From the NCBI RefSeq assembly GCF_910592395.1, contig NC_088317.1, forward strand, positions 7,192,001 to 7,256,000: a DNA stretch of 64,000 nt, in the 5' to 3' direction. A program made the position numbers and the translations under genes. Shown here piece after piece: positions 44,470 to 53,639 of the stretch (position 1 is its first letter; each line of letters starts with the position of its first letter). Below the pieces are notes generated by a model. That model ran no database searches. It was given only the letters and a program-made list of their open reading frames with translations, and was not told the origin of the DNA. The DNA is from Lineus longissimus. Lineage: Eukaryota; Nemertea; Pilidiophora; Heteronemertea; Lineidae.

Positions 44470-45125
44470 ACGAAGTCCATGACATTTAGACCAAGGGGAC
44501 GAGCAGTTCGCATAGTATAAATCCAGTATGATTCTTTAGCTAGCAGACGATTTTCTAGCGCACAAGTTCTCTCATTATTAGTTTGAGGTAACTTTTCAAG
44601 TCCATAGATACGGAGGTCTTTACTAGAGACTGATTACTGCTATTAAAGTGTGTGCCAATAGACGTGGGTTTCTTATTGTTTATGCCAGAGCGATGTTCAT
44701 TCATTCTGGTTTTGAGTGTCCTTTTGGTTTGGCCCACATATTGATAGTTACATTTGGCACATTTAATGAGGTAGATGACCCTTTCTGAGTTGCACGTTAT
44801 GTTTTGTTTGACATAATGCTTTTTGCCTGTGACTCTATTGGTTACTGAGTTTGATTTCTGCATATATTTGCAGTTGGTGCATTTGCTGTTGTTGCATTTG
44901 TTGCTGCCTTTTGTTGGTGGGGGTGCAAACAGTAAGAGGGTTTGTCTTTCTGTCTCATTGATTGTGCCAGTGTTGGGTTTACAAAGTTTGTTTTCTTTGA
45001 TATCGGCTCCTGTTAGAATGTCTCTCAGGTTCTTATGCATTTTTTAGTGACATTCCGTGCATCCTTCCCATGTTGTGGTATCTTTGAGTCCTAGCCAAGA
45101 CGACGACCCATATTCGCCTATGGCT
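44470..45125 (-). pseudogene. Penelope-like element, GIY-YIG endonuclease part
   Basis: Minus strand: KNLRDILTGADI linker, a Cys-rich CNNSKCTNCKYM block, then VIYLIKCAKCNYQYVGQTKR with the GIY-YIG variant (IYLI..YVGQT), RMNEHRSGI and, after a frame change near 44590, RLLAKESYWIYTMRT. These are the C-terminal features of canonical Penelope-like retroelements; the RT is missing. It inserted in a family B body. Confidence 0.83.
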
Positions 45126-45955
45126 TGTCTCTCTTATGAGTGACTCGATTTCGATAACATTTTCATGGTAGGTTTTCCTAGCAAGGATACAACACATGTC
45201 ATACGGGTTTCTGATTTGACATAATTTTCAAGGTCACAGAGGTCAAATGGCGTAAATTAGCCCTTTGAGTGTAACTATGGCACATTTCTTGACCGCTTAA
45301 GCTATGAACTTGAGATGTTGTACACATGACTCCCTACGTCATATAACCACTGACATTGAATTTCAGTCTGATCTGATTCTTGACTTGGCCACCAGGGGAC
45401 CAAAGCTAAAAAAGGTAAAAAGTGCAATATCTCGCTTATTAGCGACTTGTTTTCGATGATATTTTTATGGTAGGTATTCCAAGCAAGGATACTCCACGTG
45501 TCATACCGACTTTGGTTTCACCTACATACTATACATAGCATGTTTCTTATCCAGGATGAATTCCTAACCACCAAGTATCTATATGGTGAGCACAATGGGC
45601 CTTGGCCGTTTTATCAATCCGTGAACATTGATGCATTTATTTTGATGTATTATATCGTTGGTGTTGATGTTGTGGTTTATAGTTTGGTATCATCTACCCC
45701 AGATGGTTATCACCCGACTTCACACTTTAACCCTGGTTCTCCCTGAAACCTAGAACAAAGATATAGATGGTGGGTGACAAAAAAAGCACATCCCACAAGC
45801 TGTTTGACGTACATTTTCCCTTGCATTGCTGTAGCACCCTCTTCACAGAAAACCTGAGAGCACGCCTGCGGTAGTTGGCAGTAATCTATGCCACTCCTCC
45901 TTTCCCATGTTATCTATAGTGTGACCATCTTTTTCTTCAAATCTTGTTATTTCAG

Positions 45956-46138
45956 GGAGACATGGTGTTTGGCTTGTTTGAATCTCCCCGACCTTTTAAA
46001 GGTCAGGAGTACTCCAAACTGAAGAAGCAGTCACAAGAGTCTTGTCATCCTTTCATTGACAATGAGTTCCCACCCGATGACAAGTCTTTATTCTACAGTA
46101 AAGGGAAACTTGCTGGGGTCATCTGGAAGAGACCAAAG
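45956..46138 (+). CDS. Calpain-5/TRA-3-like protease, N-terminal exon
   Basis: Acceptor TTGTTATTTCAG, donor GTAATG. ATG at 45962; 59 codons to the donor, ending in phase 0. The residues FKGQEYSKLKKQS, FIDNEFPPDDKSLFY and GVIWKRPK match the N-terminal start of calpain-5-type proteases, where FEDPxFPAxDxSLYY and VRWKRPK precede the Cys-protease domain. The catalytic exons are not in the window, so the next intron exceeds 17 kb if the gene is intact. The exon's end and donor are repeated as decayed copies downstream. Confidence 0.75.
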
Positions 46139-46305
46139 GTAATGTGCTGTTTGGGTATCAAAATAAAATACGGGTCTGTTTATATTGTTGGGTTCATCTT
46201 GAGCGACCAAAGGTATTGTGCTGTTCGGGTATTAAAGTACAGGCTTGTCTTTGAAGGGAACTTTGTGGGGGTCATCTGGGAGGTACCAAAGGTATTGTGC
46301 TTTTT
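46139..46305 (+). repeat. Decayed copies of the calpain exon end and splice donor
   Basis: Two ~72-bp units follow the real donor. Each keeps parts of GGGGTCATCTGGGAG..ACCAAAGGTATTGTGCTGTT, equivalent to GVIWKRPK plus GT donor and the first intron bases. More units are at 47113-47225 and 53440-53600. Confidence 0.75.
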
Positions 46306-47112
46306 ATGCCCCCGCCAATGCGTAAAGCATTGCGGAGGCATTATGTTTTACCGATGTCCGTCAGGCGTCATGCGTCTGTAAACTTTTCATTTCCGCTCAT
46401 TTTAAGGAGAACGCTTTTAGCGATAACCACGAAACTTTTTATGTGGGTTAACCTTTACTAAAGGAAGGTTCCTTTCGAAAACAGGCTCGTTCTGATTCTC
46501 ATTATGGCCTCCAGGGCGGCATGCTTAAAATTGGTTTCCGTCAATTTCGAGGAGAACTGTTCGTCGGATCAAATTCATTTGTGGTATGTACGTTGGGGGT
46601 GACTAGAGGAAGGTTCCTTTCGAAAACAGGCTCGTTCCGATTGTCAATATGGCCACCAGGGTGGCGTGTTTGAAATCAGTTTCCGTCAATTTCGAGGAGA
46701 ACTGTAAGTCGGATCAAATTTATTTTTGGTATGTACGTTGGGGGTGACTAGAGGAAGGTTCCTAACGAAAACTGGATCGTTCCGATTGTCGATATGGTCA
46801 CCAGGGCAGTGTGCTTGAAATCAGTTTCCATCAATTTCTAGGAGAACCGTTCGTCCGTCTGTGCATCCATTAGCCGTCCGCTCATTTTAATGATAACGCT
46901 TTGAGTAATAACCATGTAACTTTTTATGTGGGCAGAAAAAGGTAACCTGTACAGCGGGCATTACAGACCAATAACTCTGTCACGCTGTCAACTAAACCCA
47001 GTCAGCTATGACACCAGCTGCCCGGGGTTGTCTGAAAAACACTTCATTTTCCTAATACACCAACTCAATGTGCTCACTGGGGCATATGCCACGCCTTGCG
47101 TTGCTCTTGTTG
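46306..47112 (+). mobile_element. Hairpin element, ATGCCCCCGCC family
   Basis: Head GCCCCCGCCAATGCGTAAAG with hairpin arms (GCCTCCGCAATGC-type pair, 46306-46341), then ~190-bp units with GAGGAAGGTTCCTTTCGAAA and TTTCCGTCAATTTCGAGG, ending GCGTTGCTCTTGTT at 47112. The interrupted donor-copy repeat reads through (..TTGTGCTTTT | GGGTATAAAAGTAC..). No duplication; T-rich target. Same layout as families A-C. Confidence 0.65.
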
Positions 47113-47225
47113 GGTATAAAAGTACAGGCCTGTCTTTGAAGGGAACTTTGTGGGGGTCATCTGGGAGGTACCAAAGGAATTGTGCTTTTTGGGTACTAAA
47201 AGTACGGGCCTGTCTTTTTAAAGGG
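47113..47225 (+). repeat. Further decayed calpain donor copy
   Basis: AAAGTACAGGCCTGTCTTTG, then GAACTTTGTGGGGGTCATCT and GGTACCAAAGGAATTGTGC. It is cut by the MITE at 47230. Confidence 0.7.
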
Positions 47226-47481
47226 ACTTGAGACAAGACCACCATTGATTTTTTAAGCCTTTTAGCAGTTAAATTGTCTGAGTTTGACGGCGTCGCATCA
47301 AATACTGCGTGGGGTTGTGAATCTGAAATTTTGATATGATATTCCGGACAGTCAGGCAAGTAAATGGTGAAATGTAAACTGTTAGTTGACTACAGAAATT
47401 TTTTGATAATCGGACAAATTTGAGAGACGTTGATATTTCCACTCTTTACAGCCAGCTGGCAGAAAAATCTCAAAAATGCCC

Positions 47482-47703
47482 TGTGGAAACTGTCTTTAAA
47501 ACCAGTACGATCCAAAGAACGAAGTGGACAGTGCAAGTTTGACTTCAGAAGTGATTTTATTCCTCACAACCCAAACAAACGCAAAGGAACAAGTTACACA
47601 ATGATCGTATGACCAAATAAACCGTAGTAGTCACATTTCATGATTATAGTCATTTAAACCACCAATTGGCCAACAACGCAAATAGCCCATTCAAGTTTCC
47701 ACA
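47482..47703 (-). repeat. 3' LTR of BEL/Pao
   Basis: 222 bp, with a short perfect inverted end TGTGGAAACT/AAGTTTCCACA. It lacks a ~9-bp TTACACAAG-type duplication present in the other LTR. Confidence 0.92.
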
Positions 47704-47718
47704 TTCTCCGCCTGACCA

Positions 47719-49282
47719 TTAACGGAGTTGCTCAGCAATTTTTGCTCTGGTTGCTGCAACTGAAGATCGCTTGCTACGTCTTAACTGATTTATGTCAACA
47801 GGCCTATTTTCAACAGAATCTCTAGATTCAGAATCAGCACTTGCTTCATCAGGCCGACTCTCCGCTGAATCTCGAGTCGCAGTGTCAACACTGACCTCTA
47901 GTGGGTACAGTTTAGCAATAGCCCTACTTGTGGTGCGATTACCATCATATCTAATAAATGCAGCGCGCACTCTAGAATCTGCACCTCGAATCAATTCAAG
48001 GACAACTGCTAATTTCCATCTTGTTCTCGGTACCTTATCATCCTCAATGATGACTACATCACCAACATGAATATTGTCTTCACTAGTGGTCTGCTTTCGG
48101 GCAAGAGCTTGACAACCATGTCTTTCACGGAGTGAACTCAGATATTCATCACAAAACCTTGACACAAAATGGTTATACAACTGTATTCACCTAGCCTCCG
48201 CACTAATTATGCTAGCATGATCACTCTGAAAATCTGGGTCTGATTCTACAACAGGTTGTGGCTAAGAATGAGTCTCAATACCGTACAACAGCATAGATGG
48301 CGTAAGAGGCTGGGGGTCATCCAAGTTCCCTGACGCGTATGTCAGAGGTCGGTTATTCAACACAGACTGAACTTCCTTCACTAGGGTGTACATACACTCG
48401 TACGAGATAAGCGATCTCCGTAATGTCTTTCGGATAACAGTTTTCATGACGCCAATCAGGCGCTCCCAGGAGCCACCCCACCAAGGACTCAATGCCGGAA
48501 TGTAGCGAAACTTAATTCCCTTGCCCACAAGATCTCCTGAACTAGATCACTAGCCACAACCCTGAACAACTTCTGGATTTCAGCATTACCACATTCGAAA
48601 TTTCTGGCATTATCCGAAAAACAAAGGTCGGGAATCGAGTAAGTCGCACAGTGTCGCCTGAATGCAAGAATAAACGCGTCGGCGGTCATGTCATTAACCA
48701 GTTCGAGATTCACCACTCTAGATCCCAAACACGTGACCAAACAAATGTACACTTTTCTCAGCTCACCAGTCTGATCCTTAACCAACAGAGAACCAGTGAA
48801 ATCTAGACCAATGTTACGGAATGGTTTAGACGCATCAACCCGCCATTCCGGCAAGTCTGGGCTTGGTGGCCACAAATACCCACTACCAGTAATGCGTATG
48901 CACAAAATACATTGGCGTAAAGCCAACCTGACTTCAACGCGCGTGGCAGGAACCCAATATTTCTTTTTCTCACCATCACAACAGTCGAACCAAGTCCAGC
49001 ATGGATGACATGTTCATGTGCCCTAATGATAACAAACCGCGTAAACCTACATTTACAGGGTAACAATACTGGTGCACAAGCGTCATGGTCCAATGTCAAT
49101 GCATTGCCTAATATGCCGGTACCACGCAGTAGTCCCTTTCCATCTAAAACCACATTCAACTGTTGCAGAATAGTGGGTCCCTTTGTGGTTTTATTGCAAC
49201 TCAAGTACGTGAGCGCTTCAGAGAAATGCCGAGCCTGTACAGACTTGACCCAAAGTGTTTCTGCATTCTCCATTTCTTCCAC
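47719..49282 (-). pseudogene. BEL/Pao integrase and C-terminal domain
   Basis: In several frames: RFVIIRAHEHVIHAGLGSTV (zinc-binding HHCC start), RNIGLDFTGSLLVKD (first catalytic Asp), DLCFSDNARNFE (second Asp), SPWWGGSWERLIGVMK (Glu), LNNRPLTYAS, then the DUF5641 tail VGDVVIIEDDKVPRTRWKLA. Frame changes at about 48500 and 48880 and a stop near 48190. Confidence 0.83.
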
Positions 49283-49455
49283 TGTGATGTCACTGCGCCT
49301 AACAGATGAAAGTCATGTGAACCGCATCACGTACACCGTAACTCGCAACAGGTGCTCTAAATCACTGAATTTATCGATGTCAATGACTTTGCTGATGTCC
49401 ATGGGCTCCTTGGATTTGTCGTCAGCAACTTTCTCGTATTCAGTAGCTGCCTAAA

Positions 49456-49970
49456 CTACAACCTGCGCCCTAGATGAACAATGTCATGTTTCCATGGAGG
49501 CCAAGTCGACTCTCCCGTGAGCCACTCTGGACCGCATCTCCACAGATGTGATGACACCACTGTGTCGACATCCGCACCGCGCGAGACAAGGTCGGCTGGG
49601 TTTTCGCAACTTTTCACGTGATGCCATGCTCTGACGTCACTATGATCCTTGTCTTCATTGACCTTGCGCAACGTTGGACGTTTGAGTTCCTTTTGCAAAT
49701 TCAACCAGTATAATCCGATTTCCGAATCGGACCAATAGTGGTTATCTAACTTTCGATAGCTTTTCTCACACTTTCTGCATATTTTGCACACAGCATCATT
49801 GCTGACAATTCTAATTGGGGTATCGTTGCTTTGGACTTGTGTCCCACAATTTTACTCTTTGACCCTACCAATGTCACTAAACGTCCTTGTCGCATGTAAA
49901 CAGCCGCACCTATAGCACGAAAGCTTGCATCGGCAAACGCGTGAAGTTGATTAGGTTCAGTTCTGTCCAT
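49456..49970 (-). pseudogene. BEL/Pao RNase H region
   Basis: QLHAFADASFRAIGAAVYMR with the first RNase H Asp, KATIPQLELSAMMLCAKYAE with the Glu, then after a frame change WSDSEIGLYWL, AWHHVKSCENPADLVSRGAD and WRCGPEWLTG, the standard Pao sequence after RNase H. Confidence 0.8.
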
Positions 49971-51214
49971 GCCAAAAAATGCGGGAACTCAATTTCAGCT
50001 ACCCTGCTCAAGTCTGTGGCGATTGGAGCCCAAACACTAACTTCGGAGAGTGGCAATTCCGTGTTCCAGCCATGCTTTTCACTCAAGATGTGTGAAATGA
50101 ACAACCGCACCCTGACAGTGAAGGGTGTAATGAGGCCAAGTGGATCAAACACTGATGACGCAACGGACAAAACATGACGTTTTGTTACTGGTACATTGTC
50201 CCGATCCTGCATAGGTTTTTTCGGAAACCCTAAGCTATCAACTTCCGCATTCCACATCAAACCAAGCATGCTCACTGTTGTTTGTTTTGTATGCTTGCCT
50301 TCCTGTTCAATTTTGCGCAACAGATCAGGGCAATTTGACAACCACTGCCTCAGATTGAAACGGCCAGCTCGCATAATTGCTCTGACTGTGTAGTAATAGT
50401 TCACCACTTGATTGTCGAAATCCATGCCAGTTGAATCATTATCTTGAAACCACAGAAACTTGATGAAGTTCCGATCACTCTCCTTTGCGCGCACCTTCCT
50501 CCATATCGCATTAATGTCCGCAACAACAGCAATTTTAGGAACGCGAAACATGAACAGCAGTTCGTGTAGGCTATTCATTAGACATGGTCCTGTTACTAAA
50601 CAGTCATTCAGACTGACGTCACCTGCATTAGCCACAAACACAGTACGTAACGTTGTTGTCTCTGAATCTTTTAACACGTAGAAGTGTGGTAGGAAATGTG
50701 ATCTATCCTCATCCCAGAGGTTATCAGTAACCTCCTCAACGTATCCTTTGTCAATGTGCTCCTGTAACACTTTACAGTATGCATCTAGTCGATCCTGTTT
50801 ACGAAGACGATCAACCACCTCCTCCAAACGACGCAGGCTCATTTGAAGGTTTGAGGGTAAATCAGGGCAATCTTCCCTCCACGGCAGCGGAACGTAGTAT
50901 TTCCCGTTTTTGAATTCGATGTTCCTCTGATATTCCGTTGTGAACATGTCGTCTACGTCATCCACCGGACTAATGACGTCATTTACGCCAACATCGTTAC
51001 ACTGAAACATTGTTGATACACGATTTTCCAACTCACGATTGGATAAATCCTCACAGGTACCAACGCACAATGGCTGAGCTAGACTTATACAAGATATGCT
51101 ATCGGTTGGGTGATCACTCGACAATGATCTGACCAGCAAAGCGCCAACATTGGACAAATGAGCAGTAGGCCCATTTCCATGCATGCATTCACCTTTGAAA
51201 ACATCCAAGCACAA
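49910..51214 (-). pseudogene. BEL/Pao reverse transcriptase with active-site deletion
   Basis: 434-codon frame. WREDCPDLPSNLQMSLRRLE, DAYCKVLQEHIDKGYVEEV and HFLPHFYVLKDSETTTLRTV are typical upstream Pao RT blocks, and VADINAIWRKVRAKESDRNF carries the first Asp. The sequence then jumps from FLWFQDNDSTGMDF to YYYTVRAIMRAGRF, so the block with the YVDD pair is absent (junction about 50400). The C-terminal PLGLITPFTVRVRLF follows. Catalysis is impossible in this copy. Confidence 0.83.
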
Positions 51215-51266
51215 TCAGCCCCGATCAGCAAATCAACAGCGAAATCCCTTTCCTGGAAATCATCGG

Positions 51267-51659
51267 CTAACTCCAGACCCGCGACATGTGGTAACGATAA
51301 ACAAGCCTGCCAACCCTGTTGTTGATAGGAGACACAGTTTGTTGCGTAATCAACACCGGAACCCTTTTTAGTCCCTCTGACGTCACAATCCTAATTGCAG
51401 CCATACCGTATCGATCCTGCGAATAGTTAGCGCCAAATCCGCTTATTCCAAGATTGACGTAACCCTGGGGAACAACTCCAAGCTTCTCAGCTACATCCCG
51501 TCGCAGATAACTCCTTTGAGACCCCGCGTCGAAAAATACTTGAACGGGTAACTGCCGACCGTTGTTGTCTGCCACAGCTTTGGCAGTTTTCACTAACACG
51601 ATTTTTCCAGTGGGTGAATTATTGACAACGTCCTCTGACGTAATCAAATGCGTTGACAA
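51267..51659 (-). pseudogene. BEL/Pao aspartic protease (DUF1758)
   Basis: LPVQVFFDAGSQRSYLRRDV holds the D-A/S-G-S protease active site, followed by VNLGISGFGANYS. The frame closes before RT; in the intact family it is fused to pol. Confidence 0.8.
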
Positions 51660-52993
51660 ACTGTTAGTGAGGCCACACAGTGTGCCAGGTGTCCCAGTTG
51701 TCTCTCCAGACAGTGAATGTTAGCATTCGCACTTCCCGTTTCACGTCGACTCCGCCCACTCCATTGCCGTACAGATCCTGGACATTTGCGGAAATCGGGA
51801 TTATGCAGGGAGGTATTGTGTAGTCGTGAACATGTTCCACAACGAATAGAACTTGTGCACTCCCGTGCAAAATGACCTGACACCAAGCACAATATGCATA
51901 GCCTTTTAGACATGACCATGTCCTTTTTCTGCATTGTTGATAAACCGCAGCCATCTGCGTTATGGCTTGTGGAGCCGCAAATTGCGTAAGAATGGCTTAT
52001 CCCGCAAAATGATCCGAGTGTTGATAAAGGGGTGTCTTCTTGGAATTGTACTGCACGTTCACCGCCAAGGACAACATTTGTAGCCGCTGTTTCGTAATTT
52101 TCGACCTGGCGCTTCAAAGCGTCGAGGAACATTTTGAGATCGTATTCTTCTGCGCGGTAAATGTCAGCGATATCCACGTGTACAACACCAGGCAACTTAT
52201 CCTGAATAATAGGAATCAAAATAGCTGCTGCATCCTTAGGGTCAACTTTGAGCGTATCTAAACTGCGAATGTCAGTCATTACAATGTTATAATACGTTCG
52301 AAGTCCCTGTCCTGATATTGTTCGCTCTTTCAAATGCACTAATCGCAACACATGCGCTCGAATTATCTTTTCGGTCTACCAAAATTGTCCTTCAACGTTT
52401 TGTTTCAAAACGGCATAGTTGGCAGTCGACGGAATGATCGCCCGAACTGCATTCAGAACCTCGCCTTCGAGAAGTCCATAAAGATAGTCAAAACGATTGA
52501 TATCCGAAATAACAGCATTTCTGTCAATCTCGGCAACGAATCGTTCCCAAAATGGCGTCCAATCAGTGCTCTTTCCGTCAAACTTGGGCAAAATCAATTT
52601 TGGAAGTTTCGAGGTTGTTGTTTTTCGAGAAGCCAGCAATACAGGTTTCGAGACAGACTTGACCATGGCCAAAAAGTTCTTTGCGTGAACGATTTTACCT
52701 TGATTATCCAGCAACAGGTCATAAGCACCATCCGGCTCCTCCTCCGCTTTTGGCGGGTCGAGACTGAGAAGAATACGCTCGATTTTGCAATCCAACTCCT
52801 TGGCCTCTTTTAGCGTATCTTCCATAACTGTGACAGCAGTTTGCACATTATCGACTTTGCTGGGAGAGGGCTCGTCTATCAAAAGTGTATTCTTGATCTT
52901 GTTGGAAATGCGAGTGAAATTTTGACGCTTCGTCGCACGCTGTGACTTCAGCACCTCAAGCGTCGCCTTTTTCTCTTCATCCGAGGTCGGCAT
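51644..52993 (-). pseudogene. BEL/Pao gag
   Basis: Begins MPTSDEEKKATLEVLKSQRA at 52993, close to the primer-binding site. LPKLILPKFDGKSTDWTPFW is the hallmark of the DUF1759 Gag core, followed by RFDYLYGLLEGEV. A frame change near 52365 leads to VHLKERTISGQGLRTYYN-type sequence, then CCHC-like knuckles (RLCILCLVSGHFARECTS) near 51880. Confidence 0.82.
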
Positions 52994-53017
52994 CGTACTG
53001 GCTGGTCACAGCACCAA

Positions 53018-53248
53018 TGTGGAAACTGTCTTTAAAACCAGTACAATCCAAAGAACGAAGTGGACAGTGCGAGATTGACTTCGGAAGTGATTTTACTGCT
53101 CACAAACCAAACAAACGCAAAGGAACGAGTTACACAAGTTACACAATGATCATATGACCAAATAAACCGTAGTAGTCACATTTCATGATTATAGTCATTT
53201 ACAACACCAATTGGCCAACAACGCAAATAGCCAATGCAAGTTTCCACA
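53018..53248 (-). repeat. 5' LTR of BEL/Pao
   Basis: 231 bp, matching the other LTR with scattered substitutions. Confidence 0.92.
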
Positions 53249-53439
53249 TCCCCCCTATTGCCAAATTAGCAACGATCGCAATTAATTTTTTCATCAAATA
53301 ATTTCTCTATATCTGTAGACTTGCCACACCAAATATCTTTCCAATACCTCTCCAAATGTGCACTTGACAGTCAAAAACATCAGAGTCGTGTCTAATTGAT
53401 AGGTCTGGATCCCTTAATATTCAATGGTGGTCTTGTCTC

Positions 53440-53600
53440 ACTTTGTGGGGGTCATCTGGGAGGTACCAAAGGTATTGAGCTGTTTAGGTTTAAATTGGAT
53501 AGGCCTGTCTTTTTTTCTACGGTAAAGGGAGGCTTGTTGGGCTCAGGCTCACTGGGGTTATGTGGGAGTGACCAGAGGTACATACTGTTGTTTGGGTACC
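53440..53600 (+). repeat. Further decayed calpain donor copies
   Basis: ACTTTGTGGGGGTCATCTGG, GGTACCAAAGGTATTGAGC and, one unit later, GGCTCACTGGGGTTATGTGG with GACCAGAGGTACATACTG. Confidence 0.65.
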
Positions 53601-53639
53601 GTAAATATTTGCTGGTCCGCTGTTCAGGTTAATTGTTGT

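Larger units (their letters stand above)
42772..45612 (+). mobile_element. Hairpin element (family C head, family B body) split by retroelement debris
   Basis: Head TTTTTAGCTCAGCTGACG.., (GTC)n near 42857, then family B units to about 43047. The body resumes at about 45129 (CTCTCTTATGAGTGAC) and ends at 45585-45612 with GGTGAGCACAATGGGCC. A perfect AGGTCACAGAGGTCA lies at 45231. The 2-kb interruption holds a Ty3 integrase fragment and a Penelope-like fragment. Confidence 0.65.
47482..53248 (-). mobile_element. BEL/Pao LTR retrotransposon, degenerate
   Basis: LTRs 47482-47703 and 53018-53248, both TGTGGAAACTG..CAAGTTTCCACA. Flanks TGCCC and TCCCC give a 5-bp duplication with one change. After the 5' LTR (right) the minus strand has TTGGTGCTGTGACCAG as primer-binding site; before the 3' LTR there is the purine run AGGCGGAGAA. 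Gene order on minus is gag, protease, RT, RNase H, integrase, as in BEL/Pao. The pol region has frame changes and a deletion across the RT active site. Confidence 0.92.
47230..53439. mobile_element. MITE GAGACAAGACCACC, copy 2, split by a BEL/Pao element
   Basis: Same ends as 30734-31131, with the 4-bp duplication ACTT at 47226-47229 and 53440-53443. Without the BEL/Pao element (47482-53248) it is about 440 bp, close to copy 1. Confidence 0.82.
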
